Source of the DNA: Hoeflea ulvae
GTDB lineage: Bacteria; Pseudomonadota; Alphaproteobacteria; Rhizobiales; Rhizobiaceae
Length of the DNA stretch: 64,000 nucleotides
Reading direction: 5' to 3'
NCBI RefSeq assembly: GCF_026619435.1
Contig: NZ_JAOVZQ010000001.1
Span: 4,798,501-4,862,500 of the forward strand
Shown: piece after piece, positions 34,396-43,370 of the stretch
Layout: the number at the start of each line of letters is the position of its first letter
Position numbering within the stretch: the stretch's first letter is position 1
Position numbers and translations under genes: made by a program
Notes under the pieces: generated by a model
The model's input: only the letters and a program-made list of their open reading frames with translations
What the model was told of the DNA's origin: nothing
Databases searched by the model: none

Positions 34396-36249
34396 TCAGG
34401 GACCGACAGGCGCCGAAACAGCCGGATCGGCTTCGGCGGGCCTGGCGCGGGCGATCGGGCTGAATTCTTCGGGCGTGATGGTTTCGTTTTCCAGCAACAT
34501 CCGCGCGCCTGCTGTCAGGTCGGACATGTGGGCGGTCAGGATTGCCTTGGCCTGCTGATAGGCATCGTCGATCAACTGGCGCACGGCGAGATCGACCTCG
34601 CGGGCGGTCGCTTCAGAATAATCCTTCGCCGTCACTCCGAAGGCGTTCTGATCCAGAAACTTGCCCTGCTTGTCTTCCAGAACGGCCTGGCCGACCGCAG
34701 ATGTCATTCCGAAGCGTGTCACGCATTCCCGCGCAATATCGGTGGCCTTGGCCAGGTCGTCGGATGCGCCGGTGGAGATCTCCTCAAACACCAGATCCTC
34801 GGCGGCGCGGCCCGCCATCAACACCACCATGCGGTCCTTCAATTCGGAGAAGGTGATCAGGAACCGGTCTTCGGTGGGACGCTGCATCGTGTAGCCCAGC
34901 GCGCCGATCGAACGCGGAATGATCGACACCTTGTGCACCGGATCGGCATGGGCAACATTTGCAGCGGCCAGCGCATGACCCATTTCGTGATGGGCGACAC
35001 GCGTGCGCTCCGCCGTGCCCAGCACCCGCGACTTGCGTTCGACACCGGCCACGATGCGCTCCACCGCGGCGGTAAAATCGGCCATGGTCACTTTGTCGCC
35101 GTCACGCCGGGTGGCGACAATGGCCGCTTCATTGACCAGATTGGCGAGATCCGCGCCGGTAAACCCGGTCGTGATCGCCGCGACCTGGTCCAGATCGACA
35201 TCGTCCGACAGATTGACGCTTTTCACATGAACCTTGAGGATGGCGGCGCGGCCCTTGCGTTCCGGCCGGTCGACGACGATCTGGCGATCAAACCTGCCGG
35301 CCCGCAGCAGTGCTGCGTCGAGCACCTCCGGGCGGTTGGTGGCCGCCAGCAGAACGATGCCGACCCTCGGATCGAAACCGTCGAGTTCCGACAGCAACTG
35401 GTTCAGGGTCTGCTCTTTTTCGTCTCCGCCGCCGTAGCCCGACATGCCCGAGCGGGCGCGGCCAAGCGCATCCAGCTCGTCGATGAAGATGATGCAGGGC
35501 GAAGCCTTGCGGGCCTGCTCGAACAGATCGCGCACCCGCGCAGCACCGACGCCGACAAACATCTCGACGAATTCCGAGCCCGAGATCGAGAAGAACGGCA
35601 CGCCCGCCTCGCCCGCAACGGCACGCGCGAGCAGCGTCTTGCCGGTACCGGGCGGACCAACCAGCAGGATCCCTTTCGGAATATGCGCGCCGAGACGGCC
35701 ATATTTGTCCTTGTCCTTGAGGAAGGACACAATTTCCTGCAACTCGCCCTTGGCTTCATCAACGCCGGCGACATCATCGAAGGTGACACCGGTCTTGGTT
35801 TCAAGATAGACCTTCGCCTTGGATTTGCCGATGTTGACCAGGCCGCCCATTCCGTTTCCGCCGCCGGTCATGCGGCGCATGAACAGCATCCAGATCCCGA
35901 AGAACAGCAGGACCGGAGCGACCCAGGAAATCAGGTTCGTGAGCCAGTTCTGATCGGTGCCGCCGGTAAAGACGACGTCCTTCTGCTCCAGCGTGTCGGC
36001 AAGCTCCGGATCGACCCGGTAGGCGACAAAATATTCCTTGCCGTCGGTCGCCTGCTTGAACCGGCCTTGCACCATCGTCTCGGTCACGGTCAGTTCAGCA
36101 ATATCGCCATTGTCGAGATAGGTCAGGAACTCGCTATATTGCAGGGTCTCGACACTGCGCGATCCAATCCAGACCTGCAGGCTCATCCACAGCAGCGCTG
36201 CGATGATCCAGAATGTCCAGTTGAACTGCCTTTGTTTCTGCTTTTCCAT
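34396..36249 (-). CDS. ftsH: FtsH-family ATP-dependent zinc metalloprotease
   Basis: A 617-residue membrane-anchored AAA protease. Two N-terminal helices (near residues 12-30 and 107-125) flank a periplasmic domain. The AAA module has [11 protein letters not shown] (Walker A), [11 protein letters not shown] (Walker B) and the SRH region; the protease has the zinc motif HEMGH and the distal Asp in SDDLAKAT. It is somewhat short and has an unusual N-terminus, so it is probably a second, specialised FtsH rather than the essential copy. The ATG at 36249 is preferred to the GTG two codons earlier. Confidence 0.9.
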   Translation of the reverse strand: MEKQKQRQFNWTFWIIAALLWMSLQVWIGSRSVETLQYSEFLTYLDNGDIAELTVTETMVQGRFKQATDGKEYFVAYRVDPELADTLEQKDVVFTGGTDQNWLTNLISWVAPVLLFFGIWMLFMRRMTGGGNGMGGLVNIGKSKAKVYLETKTGVTFDDVAGVDEAKGELQEIVSFLKDKDKYGRLGAHIPKGILLVGPPGTGKTLLARAVAGEAGVPFFSISGSEFVEMFVGVGAARVRDLFEQARKASPCIIFIDELDALGRARSGMSGYGGGDEKEQTLNQLLSELDGFDPRVGIVLLAATNRPEVLDAALLRAGRFDRQIVVDRPERKGRAAILKVHVKSVNLSDDVDLDQVAAITTGFTGADLANLVNEAAIVATRRDGDKVTMADFTAAVERIVAGVERKSRVLGTAERTRVAHHEMGHALAAANVAHADPVHKVSIIPRSIGALGYTMQRPTEDRFLITFSELKDRMVVLMAGRAAEDLVFEEISTGASDDLAKATDIARECVTRFGMTSAVGQAVLEDKQGKFLDQNAFGVTAKDYSEATAREVDLAVRQLIDDAYQQAKAILTAHMSDLTAGARMLLENETITPEEFSPIARARPAEADPAVSAPVGP

Positions 36250-36663
36250 GATCACAACTTTATGGAGTTCCCGGCTGGACAGGATTCACCATGCCCGGGC
36301 GCTTGGGTAAAATCGGCAGAATTTTGGCAAGACGATATGGGAGCGTGTCCCCCAGACCTGAAGCACCTTTCTGCCGCAGCGTGACCCTACCCGCTGATCT
36401 CCCGCCCGAAATTGACCTCCATCAATTCGCCTGTCATCTCCCTGAAATTTCTGCCCGGCCTGCCACCGGATATCCCGCAGAAACGGAACACCACCGGTCT
36501 GCGTCCTCGCAACAGCACGGCCACCCTGTCCCTTGCTTCAAAGGCAATGAGCGCCCTGTTGTGACGCCCATGATGGTCAGGATAAAATTTCCGCGGATCG
36601 GCACCGTTCTGCAACGCGGTTTCCGGAACACGCTGCGGGACTATCCGGGCAAGCTGCACAACA
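36250..36663. other. 414-bp gap with no confident gene; possible degraded small gene on the minus strand
   Basis: The gap separates FtsH from the hybrid kinase. A 65-codon minus-strand frame (36434-36631) begins FRKPRCRTVPIRGNFIL, which looks faintly like the start of a PilZ domain (RxxxR, then a beta strand). An overlapping 90-codon frame runs 36387-36659. Neither gives a convincing full domain, so I regard the region as non-coding or a frameshifted remnant. Confidence 0.35.
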
Positions 36664-39279
36664 TCACTGGCCGTTTCCGCCGATCAGCCGCCGCAGCGAA
36701 GACAGCGTCGCCGACGAAGTCTGTTCGATCATCGTGCATCGGGTGAGCAGCGCGGCGTGACTTTCGGTTTGGCTTGCCGTCTCGATGTCGCGAAGCAGCC
36801 GCTCAAGCGCAAGCGCGCCGAGAAAGGAAGCCGTGCCGAGCAGGCGATGGGCAATCTCGGCGGCAGCGCGTCTTTCGCCGGCGGCAACGCTGGCCGCGAA
36901 GCCCTTCATGCCGGTTTCCAGTTCGCGCGCGAACACATCGATCCGTTCGCTCAGGCTTTCCGGCGGCAGGATCTCCATCAGTTCTCCGAGGATTTCCGTG
37001 TCGACAAGGTCGTCTTCTACTGCATCGAGCGGTCCGCTCTGGCCAACCGGCGCCATCGCTCCCGCATCTCGGCCGGACAGGAACAGCTGCAGCACCTGGA
37101 CAAGGTTCGAACGGCGTAGCGGTTTGACCATGCAATCATCAAACCCGGCAGCCGCATGAACCGCCTTGTCAGTGAACGCCGTGTGCGCGGTAAGCCCGAC
37201 AATCGGCGTGGTGCAGGACTGTCCCGAGGAATTGCGGATCGCCGCACAGGCCTCGGTTCCGTCCATGCCGGGCATGCTCACATCCATCAGGATCAGATCG
37301 AACCTGTGCTCGGCGGCCAGCCTGACGCCGTCCTCGCCATTGGCAACTTCGCTGACCCTGCAGCCTTCTGTTGCCAACATGCGGCTGACAATCAGCCTGT
37401 TGGTTTCGTTGTCCTCGATGACCAGAACATCAAACTCCCGTCCAGCCATGACAGGGGCAAGCCCCTTCTCGTTCGCGACCACTGGACGCTCGGCCTCTGC
37501 CTTGATGCCGAGCGGCAGATCCACGGTAAAGCGGCTTCCTTTTCCGGGCGAACTGCTGAGCTTTATGCTTCCCCCCATCGCTTCGGCTACACGGCGGGTA
37601 ATGCCGAGCCCCAGGCCGGTCCCCATCACGGACCGCTTGAAGGAAGGGTCCAGTGTTACAAAGTCGTCAAAGATATTGGCCTGGTCCTCATGGGCGATGC
37701 CGATGCCGCTATCGGTGACACAAAGCTGGATATGCGCCTGCGTTTGCGATCGCTGCACCTCGACAGCGCTGACCACGATGGCGCCCGCATCGCAAAACTT
37801 GACGGCATTGCCGACAAGATTGAGCACGATCTGGCGAATGCGCACAGGATCGCCAGCGAGGCGAAGATCGCTGCGCAGGTCGAAATCGGTCTGGATCGAG
37901 GTGCCTTTGCCCGCGGCTTCCGGGAGATTGAGATCGACCACCTCCTGAACCAGCGCCCGCAGATCAAGCTCCTCCTCGGTAAAGTGCAGCGTGCCGGCCT
38001 CGATCCGGGCAATGTCCAGCACGTCATTGACATGGCGCAACAATGTTTCACCCGATTTTTCCGCCAGATTGATCAATTGCCTCTGATCGGGCGAGAGTTC
38101 GCTGTCCTGGAGGATCTGCATGATCCCCATCACCCCGTTGAGAGGCGTACGCATCTCGTGGCTCATGACCGTGAGGAAGTCCGATTTGGCCTTGTCGGCG
38201 GCAAGTGCCTTGTCCCGGGCGGCAATGATGGCGTTACCGGCTTCAATACGGTGTGAGATGTCCCGGATATAGGCAATATGTATGGTTCCCGCACCGCCAG
38301 CGGCGGTTCCCACGGAAATCTCGATCGGAAAATTTGTGTCATCGGCCTTGGTTCCGCGCGCCTCCAGACGTGCGGTCTCGTCCTCGGCGCGCAACAGGCC
38401 GATGACGGCTGAGCGTTCCTCGTCCGTGAGGTCATCGGCCATCAGGAGCTCCATGAACCGGCTCCCGATCGCCTGCTCCCGGGTAACGCCGAACACGCGC
38501 ACAGCAGCCGGATTGTACTCGACGATCTGCAGGTTTTCGTCGGTGACAATGATCGGATCCAGCGAAGCATCAATGGTATGTTTGAGCCTGTCATTGGCCA
38601 GGACAATTTCATCAGACTTGCGGACCGATATTCGGTACTGCCGGAACAAGAGGTAAAATGACGCGGCCAGAGCGGCGATGAGGATCACCCCCGCGACCGC
38701 AGTCTGGACAATCAGCAGGGAAAACGCCTTCCTGCTGACGTCCGATTGTTCGGCAAAGCGATTGACCCCCTCCAGGGAGATCTCGCGCACCAGAGGCTGC
38801 AGACCTCGGAAATCTTCCAGCATGGCAGGCAGGCTGGCGAGCAGTTCCGTGTCATTCCCGTCGATGGCGGGAATGGTGTCGTCGAGCTTTGTCATGATCG
38901 CCGTGACGCGCCCGCGAATTCCGCTGTCGACGGGCAAGGACCGGAAGAATTTGCCGTTGGCCAGGGTATCAACCCGGCTGTAGAGAGTGTCGAATCTCCG
39001 CCGAAGGCCTGGCAAGGCGTCCTTGCCGGTCCTGCCGGCCTTGTCGCCTTCGACGACAAAGACCAGCAAATCGACTTCAAGCTGCGAGAGGGTCCAGTGA
39101 AGATTGTCGCGCGGAGAACTTTCGAGCAGCTTGAGTTCGCTGCGTACCTGCAAGGCAAAATAGGACAAAAGCAGCAGGATCACTGCCGCTCCGGCAGTCA
39201 GCGACCGGAATCCGAGATTTCTGATCCAGGCCGGCGTTCGAATTTCAGTTGCGGTCTCTGCCCCACGCGCAAACGACAT
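36664..39279 (-). CDS. Hybrid histidine kinase with PAS, receiver and HPt domains
   Basis: An 871-residue membrane sensor. One helix near residues 27-47, a periplasmic helical domain of about 145 residues and a second helix near 195-215 precede a PAS domain. Then come HisKA (phospho-His in MSHEMRTPLNG), HATPase (NAVKF, GTGLGLGI), a receiver (acceptor Asp in LILMDVSMPGMDG) and a C-terminal HPt (AHRLLGTASFLGA). It can run a full phosphorelay. Its start directly abuts the stop of the exported Oxidored_molyb-like gene (TAAATG). The divergent LuxR-type regulator at 39980 is the natural output partner. Confidence 0.92.
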   Translation of the reverse strand: MSFARGAETATEIRTPAWIRNLGFRSLTAGAAVILLLLSYFALQVRSELKLLESSPRDNLHWTLSQLEVDLLVFVVEGDKAGRTGKDALPGLRRRFDTLYSRVDTLANGKFFRSLPVDSGIRGRVTAIMTKLDDTIPAIDGNDTELLASLPAMLEDFRGLQPLVREISLEGVNRFAEQSDVSRKAFSLLIVQTAVAGVILIAALAASFYLLFRQYRISVRKSDEIVLANDRLKHTIDASLDPIIVTDENLQIVEYNPAAVRVFGVTREQAIGSRFMELLMADDLTDEERSAVIGLLRAEDETARLEARGTKADDTNFPIEISVGTAAGGAGTIHIAYIRDISHRIEAGNAIIAARDKALAADKAKSDFLTVMSHEMRTPLNGVMGIMQILQDSELSPDQRQLINLAEKSGETLLRHVNDVLDIARIEAGTLHFTEEELDLRALVQEVVDLNLPEAAGKGTSIQTDFDLRSDLRLAGDPVRIRQIVLNLVGNAVKFCDAGAIVVSAVEVQRSQTQAHIQLCVTDSGIGIAHEDQANIFDDFVTLDPSFKRSVMGTGLGLGITRRVAEAMGGSIKLSSSPGKGSRFTVDLPLGIKAEAERPVVANEKGLAPVMAGREFDVLVIEDNETNRLIVSRMLATEGCRVSEVANGEDGVRLAAEHRFDLILMDVSMPGMDGTEACAAIRNSSGQSCTTPIVGLTAHTAFTDKAVHAAAGFDDCMVKPLRRSNLVQVLQLFLSGRDAGAMAPVGQSGPLDAVEDDLVDTEILGELMEILPPESLSERIDVFARELETGMKGFAASVAAGERRAAAEIAHRLLGTASFLGALALERLLRDIETASQTESHAALLTRCTMIEQTSSATLSSLRRLIGGNGQ

Positions 39280-39795
39280 TTATGGCTGCACCTCGACCGC
39301 GTTCAATTGCCAGATGCTGCGGGAATAGACAGTCTCGGACCGGTATTTGCCATTCGCATCGTAGGGATAGACAATCCACAACGGCCCTTTTTCCCGTACC
39401 GACATTTCCTTGCCATCGATCTCATAGGCAATGATCGGCCCGCCATCCACGGCATCGGTGAAGGGTATCTCGACGGCGTAATCATTGATGGCAGTTGCCT
39501 TGAGCGTGGATCCGTCCGCGTCTACGGCCTCGATCAGGTCACTCAGTTGCACACCGGTGAACTGCCGGACGCCTTCCGTCCAGATCGTGCTGGTGGAGAA
39601 AGTTGTGGCCGGGAGAGCCTTCAGCATCTCCATGTCGAACGCGGCCGTCCCGTCTGCATTGCCAGTCCCGATGTCGCCGCTTACGGTCAAGACAGGCTCG
39701 CCGCCGGGCGACTTCATTTCCGTCGAGCCGGCATTTGTTATGGCTGTGAATGCCGCCAGCGCCGCACCAATCGAAAGGGCCGTCAATCTGTTCAT
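39280..39795 (-). CDS. Exported Oxidored_molyb-domain (molybdopterin-oxidoreductase-fold) small protein
   Basis: A 171-residue protein with a signal peptide (about residues 1-22, LSIGAALAAFTA) and a fold like the sulfite-oxidase / YedY Moco domain: FTGVQLSDLIEAV, AINDYAVEIPF and KGPLWIVYPYD. It is far shorter than a catalytic Moco enzyme and shows no evident ligating Cys in the mature part, so it probably binds a ligand rather than a cofactor. It is co-transcribed with the hybrid kinase with no gap, suggesting a periplasmic sensor partner. Start 39795 has GGAG at 9 nt; 39810 is possible. Confidence 0.82.
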   Translation of the reverse strand: MNRLTALSIGAALAAFTAITNAGSTEMKSPGGEPVLTVSGDIGTGNADGTAAFDMEMLKALPATTFSTSTIWTEGVRQFTGVQLSDLIEAVDADGSTLKATAINDYAVEIPFTDAVDGGPIIAYEIDGKEMSVREKGPLWIVYPYDANGKYRSETVYSRSIWQLNAVEVQP

Positions 39796-39979
39796 GGCAT
39801 GAGACTCCATCTTGCTTGCGCGCAGTACGCGTGCTGCACCATATCGCGTAGTCTTCAGCATAGCTGTTCCGCCGGTCTGTGCACGGGCGCATTGGAGCAA
39901 GAACTACCCTTTCGTATAGGCATTGCTGGTAAATTAACAAAGTCACCCTATAACTCCGACATTGAGCGGAGCAGATCGC

Positions 39980-40600
39980 ATGCGGATTTTGATTGCCGAT
40001 GACCATGACCTTGTACGGGAAATGGTGGGGGAAGTTCTCGAACGTGAGGCCCAATACAGCGTCGCGCATGCCTCCAGCATTGATGACGTGATTGCCATCC
40101 TGGCCAAGTCGGATCCATTCGACCTGATCCTGCTCGATTACCAGATGCCGGGAATGAATGAACTCGCCGGACTTTCAAGGGTTCTGCGCACCGTGCCCGC
40201 AACACCCGTGGCGCTTCTGTCAGGTGTGGCCAACCGGACGATCGCCCAAAAGGCGCTTGATGCCGGCGCCAGGGGGTTTGTACCCAAAACCATGAAAGCC
40301 CGGTCGCTTGTCAACGCTGTCCGCTTCATGCTGGCCGGCGAAACGTTCCTTCCCGCCGATTTCATGACCGCGACCGATGAGCTGCCGGAGACCGCCAGGG
40401 CGCTGGGACTGACCCGGCGTGAGCTCGAGGTGCTGGGCGGGCTTTGTGACGGACTGTCCAACAAGGAAATCGGCATCCGGCTCGACCTTCAGGAGGTCAC
40501 CGTCAAGCTGCATGTCAAGACGCTGACCCGGAAGCTCAATGCCAGGAACCGCACCCACGCCGCCATGCTGGCGCGCGACATGTCGCTACTCGACGGCTGA
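39980..40600 (+). CDS. LuxR/NarL-family response regulator
   Basis: A 206-residue two-domain response regulator: receiver at residues 1-120 (acidic pair in IADDHD, acceptor Asp in LILLDYQMPGM, Lys in GFVPKTM) and a LuxR-type helix-turn-helix near residues 140-200 (LTRRELEVLGGLCDGLSNKEI). The ATG at 39980 follows GGAG by 8 nt. It is divergent from the kinase and Moco-fold genes across a 184-bp promoter region. The adhesion genes downstream are plausible targets, by proximity only. Confidence 0.92.
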   Translation: MRILIADDHDLVREMVGEVLEREAQYSVAHASSIDDVIAILAKSDPFDLILLDYQMPGMNELAGLSRVLRTVPATPVALLSGVANRTIAQKALDAGARGFVPKTMKARSLVNAVRFMLAGETFLPADFMTATDELPETARALGLTRRELEVLGGLCDGLSNKEIGIRLDLQEVTVKLHVKTLTRKLNARNRTHAAMLARDMSLLDG

Positions 40601-40845
40601 ATCCGGCCCCCTGCCCTGCGAAGGCGGGCCGCAGGCGTGCTGTAAAAGATGTAGCGCCTATACAAAAGGTTAGCCCAACCGGCTCCCTTGTCCTGAACAT
40701 CTCTCCGAAAGAAATTGCACTAGGCTTGCTGGCTACAAACTAGACCTTTGCGCGCTGCCATTTCATCTGTGAACCAGCTTTAACACCTTCATCGAGATCG
40801 CGGAACGGCCCCCGGCCTGCTTCCGGCAACGATGAGGGAAATGAA

Positions 40846-41766
40846 ATGTTGCAGTCTTATTCGACAGCCTGTCCGGCTGGCGGCACCGGCAAGTTTAACG
40901 GGCCAGACAGCCCGGCGAAGCTTGGCCGCCTTGCCAGGCCTCTGATGATGATCGCCGCCTTGGCGCCGGCCCTGGCCGGGTGTCAGACCGCCTACTCCGC
41001 TTCGTCGCATGTGACGCCGCTGCACGGCTCTCCGGTCCACACCAACAACACGCCCTATACGGCATGTCTGACCCGCATGGCGGCGACCAAAACAAAAAAG
41101 AGGCCATCGCTGACAGTCGGGCACATCAGCGACAAGACCGGCCAGAAGGACTACGCCAAGTACCAGGACAGCTCGGAACTGACGCAAGGCGTGTCGGAGA
41201 TGGTCATCAGCGCCTTCTTCAAGACGCGACAGGTCACCCTGACCGAACGTCTCGACATTCGCGTGCCGCTCGCCGAGCAGCAGCTGGTTCAGTCAAAGGC
41301 CATTTCGTCCCGCGTCAGCCGGATGAATGTTGTACCGGCCAATTTCGTCGTGCTCGGAGCGCTGACGGAACTCAATTACAACATCTCGAGCGGTGGTGCC
41401 CGCTTGTTCGTCGCCGGCTCGGGTGCCGGCGTCAGAAAGGCCGTCATCAATGTCGGCTTGGATCTTCGGCTCGTTGATGTCCGAAGCTTCCGCACACTCT
41501 ACGTCACCAGCCTTCAGAAGCAGGTCATCGGCTACGAAGTCGAAGCCGGAATCTATCGCTTCTTTGGCGACCAACTCATCGAATTCGACGCCGGCGCAGT
41601 CAAGAACGAGCCTCTGCAGCTTGGCGTTCGATCGGTCGTGGAACTGGCAACCTACCAGATCCTCACCGAAGGCCTCGGTTTTCCAGCAGTCAAGGACAAG
41701 CACTGCGAACCGGGAATGGACACTCATGAAACGGCTCAATCCAAGGAGAAGAAGAATGACGCGTGA
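40846..41766 (+). CDS. CsgG/HfaB-family outer-membrane secretion lipoprotein
   Basis: A 306-residue CsgG-family protein. The signal sequence ends in a lipobox LAGC near residue 46, after an unusually long N-terminus of about 30 residues. The core carries SLTVGHISDKTGQ, ELTQGVSEMVISAF, NFVVLGALTELNYN and LRLVDVRSFRTLYVTSLQKQVIGYE, the usual CsgG pore-domain landmarks. It should form an outer-membrane channel for the two exported proteins downstream, as CsgG does for curli and HfaB for the holdfast anchor. It overlaps the next gene by 11 nt. Confidence 0.88.
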   Translation: MLQSYSTACPAGGTGKFNGPDSPAKLGRLARPLMMIAALAPALAGCQTAYSASSHVTPLHGSPVHTNNTPYTACLTRMAATKTKKRPSLTVGHISDKTGQKDYAKYQDSSELTQGVSEMVISAFFKTRQVTLTERLDIRVPLAEQQLVQSKAISSRVSRMNVVPANFVVLGALTELNYNISSGGARLFVAGSGAGVRKAVINVGLDLRLVDVRSFRTLYVTSLQKQVIGYEVEAGIYRFFGDQLIEFDAGAVKNEPLQLGVRSVVELATYQILTEGLGFPAVKDKHCEPGMDTHETAQSKEKKNDA

Positions 41767-42496
41767 ACTTTGCAAGACACTGGCCGCCGGCTGCGGCGCA
41801 ATCGCCATCATGGCAACCATGGGTACTGCTGCGCAGGCCTTCGATGAAGTCAACTGGATCTGGAATGCAGATGTCGTCACCACTGTCGAGACATCGACGA
41901 CGGTGACCACAGAACTGGAACCGACCGGCCTTAACCAAGCCGAAAATGAACAGGAGATGCGTGGCACCATTTCCTCGGGCAGCACCATCGATGAATTCGG
42001 TTCCCTGCCGGATCTCGCAGTGCTCGATCCGGTGGTCCCGTCCGACACGACGATGATCGAGAGCGACGCACAGTCGATGGGCAACAGCGCCAGCATCAAT
42101 TCGGCGGTCCAGATCAACTATGATTCCAGCCAGATCTTCGCGGGCCTGGATCCCGACACCGCCGGTTCCGTCAACGCCGATTCCTCTGTGACCAACGTCA
42201 CCAATGCCATGGTCGACACCTCTGCCATGGCGGTTGCCAACAGCCTGACCGTCAATCTGGATTATGTCACCACCGATGACGCGATCGCCATCGGCAACAA
42301 TGTCCAGTCGACCCTGGCCGATGTCTCGGCAATGTCCTCGGCGGAAACCGTCAGCATCACCGGCCTGTCACTGCTCAGCGGCAGCGAAAGCCAGTCGGTC
42401 AAATCAGCAGCCACCGCGGTCGGAAACAATTTCAGTGTCGATGTCCAGCAGGCTGAAGGCCCGGTCGTTGACCCGGTCGTGCCGCTTCTGCCCTGA
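41756..42496 (+). CDS. Exported Ser/Thr/Asn/Val-rich protein, probable adhesin or fibre subunit (HfaD-like)
   Basis: A 246-residue protein with a signal peptide (cleavage near MGTAAQAFDE) and a mature part rich in Ser, Thr, Asn and Val with imperfect beta-strand repeats such as VGNNFSVDV, IGNNVQSTL and VANSLTVNL. This fits a beta-helical or amyloid-like surface protein exported through the upstream CsgG-like pore. No domain is firmly recognised; HfaD is a positional analogy. AAGGAG lies 7 nt before the ATG at 41756; an in-frame ATG at 41726 is an alternative. Confidence 0.7.
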   Translation: MTRELCKTLAAGCGAIAIMATMGTAAQAFDEVNWIWNADVVTTVETSTTVTTELEPTGLNQAENEQEMRGTISSGSTIDEFGSLPDLAVLDPVVPSDTTMIESDAQSMGNSASINSAVQINYDSSQIFAGLDPDTAGSVNADSSVTNVTNAMVDTSAMAVANSLTVNLDYVTTDDAIAIGNNVQSTLADVSAMSSAETVSITGLSLLSGSESQSVKSAATAVGNNFSVDVQQAEGPVVDPVVPLLP

Positions 42497-42503
42497 GCCC
42501 ATT

Positions 42504-42527
42504 CCGGTCCGGGCGCCCCCGGACCGG
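42504..42527 (+). promoter_or_regulatory. Stem-loop 1 between the two exported adhesin genes
   Basis: CCGGTCCGGG pairs perfectly with CCCGGACCGG around a four-base loop, 7 nt after the 42496 stop. There is no T-tract. With stem-loop 2 it may block or slow readthrough and thus set subunit stoichiometry. Confidence 0.55.
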
Positions 42528-42529
42528 CC

Positions 42530-42578
42530 GAGAGGCGGGGCCGCCTCCACCCCCTCGCAGCCCCGCCTCTCCCCTTTT
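42530..42578 (+). terminator. Stem-loop 2, possible attenuating terminator
   Basis: GAGAGGCGGGGC pairs perfectly over 12 bp with GCCCCGCCTCTC across an 18-nt loop, followed by CCCTTTT. It lies 45 nt upstream of the next gene, so it probably allows partial readthrough. Confidence 0.6.
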
Positions 42579-42622
42579 CCAACGACACAGCCGATGCGGC
42601 TGCACCAATCAAGGACGAACCG

Positions 42623-43060
42623 ATGCAAAACCCCAGCCATGTATGTGCCAAAAAGCTCCTCTGGCTTTCCGCAACCGCGGTGCTGGTCATCGTCCCCCTG
42701 ACCACTGGTGCTGTCGCGGGAGGCCGGGAATCCCTGCGCGGGCCGCATCCGTGGGATTTTCCCGACCGCAACCGCGAAACGGCCTTCGCCTATCAATATG
42801 CCCGCGACAACCGCGCGGCGGCGAACAATGGCAACGGCGCAGCGGCCATTGCCGGCGCCCTCGGCGGCACCGTCATCATCAACAACAACACCACCGCGGT
42901 TGGCAACTGGCAGCAGATAGAGTTGACCCTGGGAGACGGCGCTGAAGGTCTGGTCATGACCGAAAACCACCAGGACAATTCAGGTGAGGCGACCGCGGAG
43001 ACCAGCATTTTTGACGAAGCGTTCGAATCCGCCAGCCCCACGGAGACCGCCTGGGAGTAG
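42623..43060 (+). CDS. Small exported Asn/Gly/Ala-rich protein (HfaA / curlin-like candidate)
   Basis: A 145-residue protein with a signal peptide (LSATAVLVIVPLTTGAVAGG) and a mature region containing YARDNRAAANNGNGAAA, INNNTTAVGNWQQIEL and ENHQDNSGEATAET. The GNW...Q...NSG pattern recalls the small amyloid-like HfaA and curlin subunits. AAGGA precedes the ATG with normal spacing. With the CsgG-like pore and the 246-residue protein it forms a likely surface-attachment operon. The homology is suggestive, not proven. Confidence 0.68.
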   Translation: MQNPSHVCAKKLLWLSATAVLVIVPLTTGAVAGGRESLRGPHPWDFPDRNRETAFAYQYARDNRAAANNGNGAAAIAGALGGTVIINNNTTAVGNWQQIELTLGDGAEGLVMTENHQDNSGEATAETSIFDEAFESASPTETAWE

Positions 43061-43125
43061 CCCCAGCGATCGCGCTACTTGCCTTCTTCAAGGCTGCCGG
43101 TGGCGGAAGAAAACCGGGCCGGCAG

Positions 43126-43272
43126 TCAGTTCAGCGTCAACTGCTCATGTGCTCTTGAGGGTGTCTCGGTCAATGGCAGCATGACGTCATCCCGGAAAGG
43201 CCGGTAGATGACAGCATCATTGCACCAGAGTCCGTCACGTGTCTCGCTGGCCAGGGCCATGGTTTCAGGCAT
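43126..43272 (-). CDS. Possible small protein (48 residues) downstream of the sugar ABC operon
   Basis: A minus-strand frame begins MPETMALASETRDG and includes CNDAVIYRPFRDDVM. GGGAG stands 8 nt before its ATG. It begins 98 nt beyond the stop of the ABC ATPase gene on the same strand. No family is recognised, and it may be a genuine small gene, the tail of a lost gene, or chance. The rest of the 310-bp gap (43061-43370) shows nothing I can identify. Confidence 0.35.
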   Translation of the reverse strand: MPETMALASETRDGLWCNDAVIYRPFRDDVMLPLTETPSRAHEQLTLN

Positions 43273-43370
43273 GTCGATGTCTCCCACGCCACCGGACCGT
43301 CACCGCCCGTGGACATCCTCATCTCCGGCTGGCTCCGCCACGCGCGTCGTATCCAGGCTGATCCAGCTTC

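Noticed and set aside
34528..36384. 618-codon plus-strand frame opposite ftsH
   Set aside because: An antisense shadow of the AAA protease. The FtsH motifs are unambiguous on the minus strand.
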